Assembly (NCBI GenBank): GCA_030524055.1
Contig: JAUNHH010000023.1
Location: 1 to 42,526 of the forward strand
DNA: 42,526 bases
Origin: Actinomycetaceae bacterium
Lineage (GTDB): Bacteria; Actinomycetota; Actinomycetes; Actinomycetales; Actinomycetaceae
Direction: 5' to 3'
Below are positions 7,354 through 14,776 of this stretch, one piece after another (position 1 is the stretch's first letter; each line of letters opens with the position of its first letter). The translations under genes and the position numbers were made by a program. Below the pieces are notes generated by a model. It was not told where the DNA came from. It saw only the letters and a list, made by a program, of their open reading frames with translations, and ran no database searches.

Positions 7354-8556
7354 TCACTGAGGTTGCGCTGCGCGCAATGCCTGGTCGAGATCCTCGGTCA
7401 GCGATTCGATATCTTCCAAGCCAACCGCCAGGCGCACGAGGTCTTGAGGCAGTTCTTCGTCGGTGCCTTGCTTAGATCCGTGGGTCATAATCGGCGGGTA
7501 TTCAATCAGGGATTCCACTGCTCCCAGGGACACTGCCAGGGAAAAGACCTGCGTACTCTCGCACACGGCTTTCGCCACTTCGGCGCTGCCGGTTTGGAAG
7601 GAAATAACGCCGCCACTGCCACTCATTTGACGCTGGGCTAACTCATGGCCGGGGTCGCTGGGCAGGCCAGGGTAGTGAACAGCGGTGACCAGGGGGTGCT
7701 CAGCTAAAAACTCTGCCAGAGCCTGCGCGTTACTACAGTGCCGGTCCATCCGCACAGCCAGGGTTTTCAGGCCGCGGTGGGCCAGATGGGCATCACGCGG
7801 AGACTGAACAGCACCCACCGTCATCTGGAGGAAAGCAATTTCTTCGGCAAGGATGCCGGTCTCAGTCCACCCTGTGCGCCCGCCCGGCAGGCGGGTTCCC
7901 GGCGCAATTACCAGCGCCCCGCCCAGAAGATCCGAATGCCCGCCAATATATTTCGTGGTCGAATGGACAATGACATCAGCGCCAAACTCAATAGGCCGCT
8001 GCAAATAGGGAGTGGCAAAAGTATTATCCACAACCAAGATCGCCCCGCCCTCGTGAGCAATATCGGCTAAAGCAGCCAAATCAACCACGGTCATCAACGG
8101 ATTTGACGGCGTTTCCACCCATAAAACGCGGGACGAATGCTCAGCAATATCAGCAGCTACCGCCTCAAGATCTGTTAAATCCAGTGCCGTTGACGTCACC
8201 CCATTTTCAGGGAAAACCCCAGTAATCAAGCGGAAAGTGCCGCCATACACATCGGCTCCAAAGGAAATATGGTCGCCGGGGCGGGTTAGAGCGCGCAATA
8301 GAGTATCTTCAGCGGAAATACCGGAAGGAAAAGCGAAAGCGTGCTCGCCCTTTTCTAAAGCCGCCAAGGCCTGGGTATAGGCAACCGTTGTGGGATTAGA
8401 AACCCGGCCATATTCAAATCCGCCACGCAATTCCTCAATGCCATTTTGCACGTGAGTTGAAGCAACGTGAATAGGGGGAACAACATCGCCAGTGCGCTCG
8501 TCGGCGGGCGCGCCCTCGTGAATAGATAGGGTACGGAAACGGAAATCAGTGCTCAT
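7354..8556 (-). CDS. metB: Cystathionine gamma-synthase / gamma-lyase (PLP enzyme)
   Basis: Member of the Cys/Met-metabolism PLP family (fold type I). It either condenses O-acyl-homoserine with cysteine or cleaves cystathionine; sequence alone does not decide. The PLP lysine lies in HSTTKYIGGHSD near residue 200. Also present: FEYGRVSNPTT, AFPSGISAE, ETPSNPLM, the PLP-binding DNTFATPYLQRP and the C-terminal SLGAVESLIEYPPIMTH with SVGLE-like RLAVGLEDIE. Length 400 is slightly long (usual 380-395). The ATG overlaps the upstream ATPase stop by 4 bp and GGAAGG precedes it. As the last gene of a polar amino-acid importer operon it probably processes imported sulphur amino acids. One exact dispersed 13-mer lies within it (8042-8054). 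Confidence 0.9.
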   Translation of the reverse strand: MSTDFRFRTLSIHEGAPADERTGDVVPPIHVASTHVQNGIEELRGGFEYGRVSNPTTVAYTQALAALEKGEHAFAFPSGISAEDTLLRALTRPGDHISFGADVYGGTFRLITGVFPENGVTSTALDLTDLEAVAADIAEHSSRVLWVETPSNPLMTVVDLAALADIAHEGGAILVVDNTFATPYLQRPIEFGADVIVHSTTKYIGGHSDLLGGALVIAPGTRLPGGRTGWTETGILAEEIAFLQMTVGAVQSPRDAHLAHRGLKTLAVRMDRHCSNAQALAEFLAEHPLVTAVHYPGLPSDPGHELAQRQMSGSGGVISFQTGSAEVAKAVCESTQVFSLAVSLGAVESLIEYPPIMTHGSKQGTDEELPQDLVRLAVGLEDIESLTEDLDQALRAAQPQ

Positions 8557-9389
8557 TGGGGGCCTTCCGGGGATTCGCTGTGTAGGGGGTCAAGAACGCG
8601 CGCCAAGAATTGGCGGGTCCGCTTTTGTCTGGGGTTGGCGAGAACATTCTCGGGGCGGCCTTCTTCGACCACCACTCCCCCGTCGAGGAAAAGGACGTGA
8701 TCTGCGACTTCGCGGGCAAAGGCGATCTCATGGGTGACCACAATCATTGTCCAGCCTTGTAAAGCCAGGTCACGCATGACGGCGAGGACATCGCCCACTG
8801 TTTCCGGGTCAAGAGCAGAGGTTGGCTCGTCGAAAAGCAGCAGATCGGGGCGGAGCGCTAGGGCGCGGGCGATTCCGACGCGCTGTTGTTGTCCGCCAGA
8901 GAGCGCGGCAGGACGGGAATGGAGCTTATCGGCCAGCCCCACTTTGGTAAGAAGGTCGGTGGCTTCCGCACGGACCTCATCTTTCGGGCGTTTTTGCGCA
9001 TACAGCGGCCCTTCCATGACATTTTCGAGGGCGGTGCGATGCGGAAAAAGATGGTGCGCTTGGAAAACCATCCCTGAGCGAGCACGAAGCGCGTGGATTT
9101 CGGCGCGCGTAGGGCGAGTCGCAAAGTCCACCCGCGTATCCCCAATGCGCACAATCCCTTCCTCAGGTTTTTCCAGGGCATTAATCGAGCGCAAAAGGGT
9201 GGACTTACCAGAGCCAGATGGGCCAATAAGGACAGTCACGCTACCTGGCGTGACCTCCAGGTTAACCCCGCGTAGGACGTGGTTATCTCCGAAGGATTTA
9301 TGAAGGCCAGTGACCTCAACTAAGGGTGTGGAGGAGGACTCGGAGGCGGCTTGGCCCTGGGGTTCTGGAATATTCACTGAGGCGGTCAT
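8553..9389 (-). CDS. Polar amino-acid ABC transporter, ATP-binding protein
   Basis: Energises amino-acid import at the inner face of the membrane (GlnQ/TcyC class). Visible motifs: Walker A GPSGSGKST, Q-loop MVFQAHHLFPH, signature LSGGQQQRVGIARAL, Walker B LLLFDEPTSALDPE, and the H-loop VVTHEIAFAREVADHV. About 28 unconserved residues precede the ABC domain (VEVTGLHKSFG). 278 residues, versus roughly 240-260 for most relatives because of this leader. It overlaps the permease stop and the metB start by 4 bp each, so all three are translationally coupled. The neighbouring PLP gene suggests cystine, cystathionine or methionine-type substrates. Confidence 0.92.
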   Translation of the reverse strand: MTASVNIPEPQGQAASESSSTPLVEVTGLHKSFGDNHVLRGVNLEVTPGSVTVLIGPSGSGKSTLLRSINALEKPEEGIVRIGDTRVDFATRPTRAEIHALRARSGMVFQAHHLFPHRTALENVMEGPLYAQKRPKDEVRAEATDLLTKVGLADKLHSRPAALSGGQQQRVGIARALALRPDLLLFDEPTSALDPETVGDVLAVMRDLALQGWTMIVVTHEIAFAREVADHVLFLDGGVVVEEGRPENVLANPRQKRTRQFLARVLDPLHSESPEGPQ

Positions 9390-10048
9390 GCGCGTGTCTC
9401 CAATGTCTTCTCAATGCCGCTTTGAATAGTTGATAGCAGCGTGCAAATCACCCAATAATAAATAGCAGCAAGAGAATAGAGAAGGAAGAATTCTTGGGAG
9501 GGAGCTGCGATTTCTTGAGCTTCTCGAAGAAGTTCGGTGACCATAATTGTCGAGGCCATTGACGTATCTTTAACCAGCGAGATAAAGGTATTAAATAGGG
9601 GTGGTGTGGCTACTCGTAATGCCTGGGGAATAATCACACGGCGCAGAGTCATTGCCCGGCTATACCCAATGGTTGCGGCAGCTTCCCACTGCCCTTGAGG
9701 AACAGAAAGAATGGCAGCGCGAACGGTTTCTGCCGCATAGCCACCGACATTGAGCGAAAAGGCAATAATTGCTGAGGGGAATGGATCGATCACCACTCCC
9801 ACCATTGGGAGAGCGAAGAAAATAACGAAGAGCTGCACCAGAAGAGGTGTGCCACGGATAATAGAGACAAATGCGCGCCCGAGGAATCGCAGAAGGAAAT
9901 TCTGAGAAAGGCGAGCGAGAGCGACAAGAATAGCGAGGATTAGCCCAAAGAAAAATGAGGCTAGAGTCAGAGGAATAGTGGCAAAAAGAGCTCCGCGCAA
10001 AAGTGGCCACAGGGAACTCTCAAGCAATGCAATAGATTCAGGAGACAT
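9386..10048 (-). CDS. Polar amino-acid ABC transporter, permease
   Basis: Inner-membrane channel subunit of the HisM/GlnP type, 220 residues with about five hydrophobic segments (for example LLRGALFATIPLTLASFFFGLILAILVAL split over residues 16-45, and FLLYSLAAIYYWVICTLL near 190-207). RGTPLLVQLFVIFFALP and GGYAAETVRAAILSVPQGQWEAA followed by the EAA loop (IGYSRAMTLRRVIIPQAL) are characteristic of amino-acid permeases. It probably works as a homodimer because only one permease gene is present. It is separated from the binding-protein gene by a hairpin, and its stop overlaps the ATPase start. Confidence 0.92.
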   Translation of the reverse strand: MSPESIALLESSLWPLLRGALFATIPLTLASFFFGLILAILVALARLSQNFLLRFLGRAFVSIIRGTPLLVQLFVIFFALPMVGVVIDPFPSAIIAFSLNVGGYAAETVRAAILSVPQGQWEAAATIGYSRAMTLRRVIIPQALRVATPPLFNTFISLVKDTSMASTIMVTELLREAQEIAAPSQEFFLLYSLAAIYYWVICTLLSTIQSGIEKTLETRA

Positions 10049-10068
10049 CAGCGGTCCGATACATTAGG

Positions 10069-10111
10069 GCCCCGCCCTCGTTGTATTTTCCTCAAGAAAC
10101 GAGGGCGGGGC
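10069..10111. terminator. Internal operon hairpin formed by paired 13-mers
   Basis: GCCCCGCCCTCGT (10069-10081) and its exact complement ACGAGGGCGGGGC (10099-10111) flank a 17-nt loop between the binding-protein and permease genes. It can act as a partial terminator or 3'-end stabiliser, giving more binding protein than permease, as is common for such operons. No T-run follows on the minus strand, so it is likely leaky. Confidence 0.65.
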
Positions 10112-10131
10112 AGAAGACTATTCAGGGGCAC

Positions 10132-11139
10132 TCACTGAGCCGACTGGGCACTGGAGGCAGCCTGATCTGCAGATCCCGACTGGCTAGCTGTCGCACCAGA
10201 CTGGCTAGCTGCACCAGACTGGCTAGCTGCACCGGACTGAGCTGATCCTGACTGCGCTGAGGCGCCAGACTGGGCACCTGATTGCGCGCCACCCACTCCC
10301 GTTGGCGGAATAGAAACATCCTCACCGAAGTACTTTTCGGAGATTTTTGCCAGCGTCCCATCAGCAGCTAATTCTTCGAGAGCCTGGTTAAATGCGGGCA
10401 CAAGGCCGGAATCTTTACGCAAGACAAAGGCCTGATTCACTGCCTTTTCTGGGAGCTTGAAGGCGATTTTAATACCAGGATTTTTCTGTTTTTTCAGGTA
10501 GTCAGCAACAGCAAGATTGTCATTAATGGTCAGATCTACGCGGCCATCACGTAAGGAAGCAACAGCCTCGGTAAAGCCCTCAACTGTTTCGATTTTAGCG
10601 CCACCGTCTTCGGCGAGTCCTCGCCAATTGGATGTGGCAGATTGAGCAGACTTCTTCCCTTTAATAGCCTCGTAGGAGGTAATCTCCGTATTCTTTTCAG
10701 AGACAACCCCAACGGGAACTGAGAACGTATAGGGATCTGTCAAGTCATATTTCGCGGCGCGCTCTTCATTAACGGTCACCTGTCCAGCAATCACGTCAAA
10801 ACGCTTTGCTTCAAGGCCCGCGAAAATCGCATCCCATTTTGTTTCGGAAAACTCGACTTTGACGCCCAATTTATTGGCAACAGCCGTAATCACTTCAACG
10901 TCATAGCCGGTCAATTCACCGGTGGCTTCGTCATGGTAGTTAAAGGGGGAATAGGTGCCTTCAGTGCCAACCTTCAACACGCCTGCCGCTTTCAGGTCTG
11001 CCAGCGCCTTGTCAGAGGAAATTGATTGCCCGCCAGCTGCACCACTAGCAGGGGCAGAAGCTCCGCCCGAGCAAGCACTTAATGCAAGGGCAATAATGGC
11101 CGCACTGGCGGCAACGTAGGTGCGAAGTCGGGTGGTCAT
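10132..11139 (-). CDS. Amino-acid ABC transporter substrate-binding lipoprotein
   Basis: Extracellular receptor (solute-binding family 3) that captures the amino acid and delivers it to the permease. The N-terminus has a charged start, a hydrophobic stretch (YVAASAAIIALALSAC) and the lipobox LSAC with cysteine at residue 23. The mature domain starts LKVGTEGTYSPFNYHDEATGELTGYDVE; the family pattern continues with WDAIFAGLEAKRFDVIAGQVTVNEERAAKYDLTDPY and GRVDLTINDN. It ends canonically at KISEKYFGEDVS; the last 50 or so residues are an unusual Ala/Ser/Gln/Gly repeat (AASQSGA units). First gene of the operon, with AGGAG before ATG. Substrate inferred as cystine-like from metB linkage. Confidence 0.9.
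   Translation of the reverse strand: MTTRLRTYVAASAAIIALALSACSGGASAPASGAAGGQSISSDKALADLKAAGVLKVGTEGTYSPFNYHDEATGELTGYDVEVITAVANKLGVKVEFSETKWDAIFAGLEAKRFDVIAGQVTVNEERAAKYDLTDPYTFSVPVGVVSEKNTEITSYEAIKGKKSAQSATSNWRGLAEDGGAKIETVEGFTEAVASLRDGRVDLTINDNLAVADYLKKQKNPGIKIAFKLPEKAVNQAFVLRKDSGLVPAFNQALEELAADGTLAKISEKYFGEDVSIPPTGVGGAQSGAQSGASAQSGSAQSGAASQSGAASQSGATASQSGSADQAASSAQSAQ
10172..10247 (-). repeat. Short tandem DNA repeats encoding the SBP tail
   Basis: GACTGGCTAGCTG recurs three times at 15-18 bp spacing within the 3' end of the binding-protein gene. The repeats encode Ser-Gln-Ser-Gly-Ala units and could change copy number by slippage. Confidence 0.6.
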
Positions 11140-11171
11140 AGCCTCTCCTGAAGGTTGGGGCCCGGCTCGGA

Positions 11172-11207
11172 CATACCTCAGGCATACCTCACGCCGGGAG
11201 TACTCCC
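11172..11207 (-). promoter_or_regulatory. Candidate operator upstream of the amino-acid importer operon
   Basis: The 9-mer TGAGGTATG (minus strand) occurs twice, at 11172-11180 and 11183-11191, exactly 11 bp apart and so on the same helical face. Beside it is a perfect 12-bp palindrome GGGAGTACTCCC (11196-11207). Either could bind a regulator of sulphur or amino-acid supply; no riboswitch pattern was recognised. Confidence 0.4.
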
Positions 11208-11304
11208 TCCACCCTATGGGCGGAATATCGCCAAGAACCGCCCATTCTCACTGCGTGGTCACATGTAACAACTGCGGCAGTAGTGGACGTGCGCCCCGCC
11301 CTCG

Positions 11305-12402
11305 TTACTCTTGGCCCAGGTCAACCCACCCGGAAAGATGAATACGGGCCTGGTGCGCTAAAGAGTTCACGCAGCCCACCGAATCATTGGCCCACTTAAT
11401 GTAATGAAAATCGCCGCCGCCTGCTTCAGTAAAGGTCTCGCGATTGAGTTCGTCGATTTCCTCCAGGGTTTCCAGGCAGTCAGCCATAAATCCTGGACAA
11501 ATAACATCCACGCGGGTAGTCCCCATCTTTCCCAGTTCTTCGACCGTGTCAATAGTGGCCGGGCCGATCCATTCCGCGCGACCAAAAACGCTTTGATAGG
11601 TCACGATAAGGCCGCCCGAGGGGATATTCAGGCGGGCTGCGAGTAACGCTGAGGTGCGTTCACATTCCTCTTTATACGGATCTCCCGCTTCATGCATGGC
11701 CATTGGAATGGAATGGTAGGAAGTAATGAGGCGCTCTCCCGCCTCAAAATCCGGGCGACCATTGCGGCGCCAATGCTCTTCAATAGGAGCAGCAAGGGCC
11801 TCAATATAAGTGGAGCATTCTTCAAAGGAACGGATGGTGCGTATTTCCATTTGGTCGCGATGCGTTAATGTCCACCGGGCCACCTCGTCATAAATAGATC
11901 CCACTGTGGAGGCCGTATATTGCGGATAGGCAGGGAGAACTAAAACGCGTCGGTGTCCTGCCTCATAAAGGTCAGAAAGGACCGACTCAATAGAAGGTTG
12001 ACCATAACGCATAGCAATACGCACTTCGACATCCGCACCAAGAAGTTTTTGGAGCTTGCGGCCCTGCATATACGTTCCATGCGCTAAAGGCGAGCCCTCA
12101 GGAGTCCAAATGCGTTCATATTGTTCGCAAATAGCGCGCGGCCTGAAAGGCAAAATAAAGCATTCGAGAACGAGTTTCCACGCGATCGGGTTCATTTCAA
12201 TGACGCGGCGATCAGAAAGGAATTCTCGTAGGAATGTGCGAATAGCGGGTGGAGTTGGTGCCTCGGGAGTTCCCAAATTGACCAGGAGAAGGGCAGGGCG
12301 GTCACGTTGAATTGTCGGGGACGTGGCCGCATTTACGAGGGCAGGGTCGGGATATTCTGACACCGCTGTCACTTTTTCTGACACCTTCAGGCTCTCTGTC
12401 AT
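11305..12402 (-). CDS. hemH: Ferrochelatase (HemH/CpfC family)
   Basis: Inserts ferrous iron into a porphyrin near the end of haem synthesis. In Actinobacteria the family normally uses coproporphyrin III; this cannot be read from the sequence here. Diagnostic blocks are ALLLVNLGTPEAPTPPAIRTFLREFLSD, IWTPEGSPL, MRYGQPSI, VLPAYPQYTASTVGS, the metal-site histidine in SYHSIPM, and YQSVFGRAEWIGP near residue 270. Length 365 fits, with a 35-residue unconserved N-terminus. I chose ATG 12402; GTG 12411 is in frame and neither has a good Shine-Dalgarno site. No other haem-synthesis gene is in the window. A DtxR-like iron box lies about 130 bp upstream. The stop touches a copy of the dispersed 13-mer (11293-11305). 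Confidence 0.93.
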   Translation of the reverse strand: MTESLKVSEKVTAVSEYPDPALVNAATSPTIQRDRPALLLVNLGTPEAPTPPAIRTFLREFLSDRRVIEMNPIAWKLVLECFILPFRPRAICEQYERIWTPEGSPLAHGTYMQGRKLQKLLGADVEVRIAMRYGQPSIESVLSDLYEAGHRRVLVLPAYPQYTASTVGSIYDEVARWTLTHRDQMEIRTIRSFEECSTYIEALAAPIEEHWRRNGRPDFEAGERLITSYHSIPMAMHEAGDPYKEECERTSALLAARLNIPSGGLIVTYQSVFGRAEWIGPATIDTVEELGKMGTTRVDVICPGFMADCLETLEEIDELNRETFTEAGGGDFHYIKWANDSVGCVNSLAHQARIHLSGWVDLGQE

Positions 12403-12534
12403 GAAGGGCACTGTAGCGGAGATCGACAGGTACGGCTGCGACAGCGCGTCAGAATCCTATGATCGCGACATTTCGGGCAAAAGTGGAATGCGGGATGCAG
12501 ACTGCAGATCGGGCGAAGCGCCAAGGCGGATTTT

Positions 12535-12553
12535 TTAGGTAAGCCTAAGTTAG
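12535..12553. promoter_or_regulatory. DtxR/IdeR-type iron box upstream of hemH
   Basis: TTAGGTAAGCCTAAGTTAG matches the 19-bp consensus (TWAGGTWAGSCTWACCTWA) well in the left half and centre and poorly in the last third. It lies in the only promoter region available to hemH (nothing else starts from this gap), suggesting iron-dependent control of ferrochelatase. The inference is from motif similarity only. Confidence 0.6.
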
Positions 12554-12593
12554 CGGAAATTCTCTGGGGTGCACGCTGGCGGGTATTCGGCTA

Positions 12594-12655
12594 GGACAAA
12601 CCGCTGTCGCGATGACAATTGCCGCTTGGAAAGACGTCCTGGCCGCGATTTGTCC
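12594..12655. repeat. 62-bp palindromic repeat, copy A
   Basis: Ends GGACAAACCGC and GCGATTTGTCC form a 10/11 inverted repeat. The element and about 25 bp on its left (GGGTGCACGCTGGCGGG and following, ending TATTCGGCT) align with copy B, and its right flank (AATAAGCGCCCC) aligns with that of copy C. It lies on the distal side of the PIN/XRE module. Confidence 0.75.
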
Positions 12656-12731
12656 GCCTGGCCTCGTCAATAAGCGCCCCGCCCTCGTCAATGGAAATTA
12701 GACAGGCAGAAGTGAGCCTGCCGAAAACTTC

Positions 12732-13193
12732 TCAGAATTTCCAGCCTTGATGCCGCAAAAAGGCAAAGAAATCAACACAGGCCACACCATACTCATCGGC
12801 AATATTAGGGACCTTCTGGTTTCTATCTGCGGCCCCGGGCCCCTTGCTCTTTTCCTCGGTAACGATAATCAACCCATCTATTTTCGCATGAGCGATAAGA
12901 AATGGATCGCCATAATTCTTTTGCCCTTGCACCCATTCAGGGTGCTTTCGGGAGATATCTGCAACTAACGCTAATTCATCACCACTGATGGGGCAGATAA
13001 AATGCGGAACTCCTTTGACCCACGTGGCAAGTTCCCCTTCGCCGCGCCCAAGTTCCTCATACACCACCTCACATACACATACCTGCCTGGTAATGACACC
13101 TTCTTCAATAGCCTCCCAGAGCGAAGCAAAGAAATCCCTTGGATAACGCCGCTCTAGATTGATCAGAATGTTGGCATCCAAGGTGAATTTCAC
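12732..13193 (-). CDS. PIN-domain toxin, DUF4411 type
   Basis: Probable ribonuclease toxin. The 153-residue protein begins MKFTLDANILINLERRYP, with the first acidic PIN residue in L-D-A-N; further acidic positions are in CEVVYEELGRG and NYGDPFLIAHAK (the D-x-x-x-A-x-A helix), and a fourth in a VTEE strand. This arrangement matches the PIN-like DUF4411 family. GTG start overlaps the upstream XRE-ImmA gene stop by 4 bp (GTGA), so toxin is made only with its partner. A short hairpin follows. Catalytic residues appear intact. Cellular RNA target unknown. Confidence 0.8.
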   Translation of the reverse strand: MKFTLDANILINLERRYPRDFFASLWEAIEEGVITRQVCVCEVVYEELGRGEGELATWVKGVPHFICPISGDELALVADISRKHPEWVQGQKNYGDPFLIAHAKIDGLIIVTEEKSKGPGAADRNQKVPNIADEYGVACVDFFAFLRHQGWKF

Positions 13194-14332
13194 TGGACAC
13201 CTTCAGTTCTGTGGTACTCGTCCACCATCTGCTCCACCATGGGCACGCGCGCATTGAGCAGATAGCTAGCATCAAGCAAATTCAGGCGTTGTTCTTGCAG
13301 CGCACGGGCAATAGTTCCAACATATCCGGGACCCAAATCCCTATAGCGCATTCGCCACTGCGGCGGCCCACCAGCTTTATTCTTGTTTTCTTCACGCATA
13401 CGAACCCAGCGACGTTCACTCTCACCCCAGATGGCATCCAACTCTGACTGGGAGATGTACCCCAGGGTGTGAAGTCGAACAGCAGCAGCCAGAATACTCA
13501 CTTTGAAAGCTCGCCCAACGCTTTCAACTTGTTCGATTGCGTTCCCACTGCACTCACGAATAACCTCTTCCACACGATTCTTTGGCATAAGGAAATCCGC
13601 CGCAAACGCATTAGCGATGGCTTCCTCATTCACATCGTCATCCAGGACGCACATGCTACTCGTGCGATTAGCCAAATGCGCAATCTCATGGAACAGAGTG
13701 AAGACCTTGCCATTATTAGAGTCAGCACCATTCAATAAGATAATAGGGAGCGTATCGTGGCAAATAGAGAGCCCTCGAAATACTGAGAGATCAATTTTTG
13801 TGGCCTGAAATACCAGGTATCCATTATCTTCTAATAGGCGTCGCCAGAAAGAAAAAACGCGATTATCCTGTTTCTCATCTGGTACGAACTCTGGCGCTAA
13901 GCTTAGGAGCTCACGCATCTCCTTTGCTCGTATGCTGACATTTCGTCGGTGTATTTCTTTGACGAGGGCAGGTTTCGCCGGCTTACCGTCTAGGTCAAGA
14001 ATTGCCTCTCGGTACTGTTCAACTCGGCGCATTTCCCGTGCAAGTAGCGGAGGTATGGAATCGCCACTATTCCCTCGAAAATCAGCGGCATTTGGGATAT
14101 CAGGGGTTTCGGGTGGATCAGTGAAAAAGAAAGCGAGAGTCCGGTCGAGTTTCTTGGCAATACTCTGGAGCTGACGCAAGGTGGGGTGCATTTCGCCTGT
14201 CTCAAACTCGGCAATGCGCTCTTCACTTGTCCCCGCTGCCCGAGCAAGTTCGCCCCGTTCAATAAACATGGCTTCTCGGGCCCATTGAAGAGTGGGGCCA
14301 TTAATTGGAGCGCGCGCCGGTCCGCCTGTCAC
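13190..14332 (-). CDS. XRE HTH - ImmA/IrrE metallopeptidase antitoxin-type protein
   Basis: Fusion of an N-terminal Cro/C1-type helix-turn-helix (residues about 12-65; RGELARAAGTSEERIAEFETG is the recognition region) with an ImmA/IrrE (DUF955) zinc peptidase domain whose metal site is HEIAH near residue 235, followed by NEEAIANAFAADFLMP, which supplies the third ligand region. About 380 residues. The start is GTG 14332 with GGGAGGTG six bases upstream; an upstream in-frame ATG (14371) lacks this. In such modules the protein represses the operon and restrains the toxin, and the peptidase could sense stress by self-cleavage; this is family knowledge. Operon partner: the PIN gene, with a 4-bp overlap. 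Confidence 0.85.
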   Translation of the reverse strand: MTGGPARAPINGPTLQWAREAMFIERGELARAAGTSEERIAEFETGEMHPTLRQLQSIAKKLDRTLAFFFTDPPETPDIPNAADFRGNSGDSIPPLLAREMRRVEQYREAILDLDGKPAKPALVKEIHRRNVSIRAKEMRELLSLAPEFVPDEKQDNRVFSFWRRLLEDNGYLVFQATKIDLSVFRGLSICHDTLPIILLNGADSNNGKVFTLFHEIAHLANRTSSMCVLDDDVNEEAIANAFAADFLMPKNRVEEVIRECSGNAIEQVESVGRAFKVSILAAAVRLHTLGYISQSELDAIWGESERRWVRMREENKNKAGGPPQWRMRYRDLGPGYVGTIARALQEQRLNLLDASYLLNARVPMVEQMVDEYHRTEGVQ

Positions 14333-14467
14333 GATTTCACCTCCCTGAACCAATATTGTGCATATTAACATCGCCGCCGCCCCTGGAGTAGGTTTAGCTG
14401 CTGAAGAATCAGCCTCGCAGTCTGTTGCTAGGGCGAGGGGGGGGTGCGCTGTCGGGATATTCGGCTC

Positions 14468-14529
14468 GGAAAAACCGCTGCCACAACGACATTTGGCGCT
14501 CGGAAATGCGTTCTGGCGGCGGTTTGCAT
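14468..14529. repeat. 62-bp palindromic repeat, copy B
   Basis: Same element as 12594-12655: starts GGAAAAACCGC, ends GCGGTTTGC, with matching interior (CGCTCGGAAATGCG versus CGCTTGGAAAGACG). Its left flank GGGTGCGCTGTCGGG and ATTCGGCT also matches copy A. Most diverged of the three. Confidence 0.7.
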
Positions 14530-14591
14530 TGGTGAACGAGGGCGGAGCTGCTATTTATGCAGGTCAGAATTTTCGGTGTGCGGTCTTTAGA

Positions 14592-14653
14592 GGACAAACC
14601 GCCGCGACAACGACGATTGGCACGTGAAAACACGTCGTGGTGGCGGTTTGTCC
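14592..14653. repeat. 62-bp palindromic repeat, copy C
   Basis: Best-preserved copy: GGACAAACCGCC (14592-14603) is the exact complement of GGCGGTTTGTCC (14642-14653), and CGACG / CGTCG inside extends the stem. It is followed by AATAAGCGCCCCGGCCTCG, as copy A is followed by AATAAGCGCCCCGCCCTCG. Confidence 0.8.
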
Positions 14654-14729
14654 GGCCGGCCTCGCCAATAAGCGCCCCGGCCTCGCACATAAGAACGCCT
14701 GCAACCCGCACCCCACCCTCGCCAATGGG

Positions 14730-14760
14730 AAAATCCCCACCGCATAGCGATGGGGATTTT
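14730..14760 (-). terminator. Terminator of tRNA-Thr
   Basis: AAAATCCCCA (14730-14739) and TGGGGATTTT (14751-14760) form a perfect 10-bp stem downstream of the tRNA in its direction of transcription, with a T-run in the distal arm. Confidence 0.8.
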
Positions 14761-14776
14761 GGGACCTCACAAAGTG

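Larger units (their letters stand above)
12403..12731. other. Intergenic region between hemH and the PIN gene
   Basis: No gene seen. It holds the iron box (12535-12553), palindromic repeat A (12594-12655), the pair GGCCTCGTC (12660-12668) and exact 13-mer (12676-12688), and a small hairpin CAGGC (12703-12707) / GCCTG (12716-12720) just after the PIN stop that may act as its terminator. Confidence 0.6.
14333..14776. other. Repeat-rich intergenic region upstream of the XRE-ImmA gene
   Basis: No gene is supported. It contains palindromic repeats B and C, motif variants at 14536-14548 (ACGAGGGCGGAGC), 14673-14685 (GCCCCGGCCTCGC) and 14710-14722 (ACCCCACCCTCGC), the Shine-Dalgarno site of the XRE gene, and the tRNA-Thr terminator. 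Confidence 0.6.

Noticed and set aside
11172-11191. Iron box upstream of the amino-acid importer
   Set aside because: TGAGGTATG is a direct repeat, not an inverted one, and only part of the DtxR consensus fits.
11140-11304. SAM or T-box riboswitch before the importer-metB operon
   Set aside because: No recognisable core helices or conserved box sequences; only a short palindrome and direct repeat are visible.
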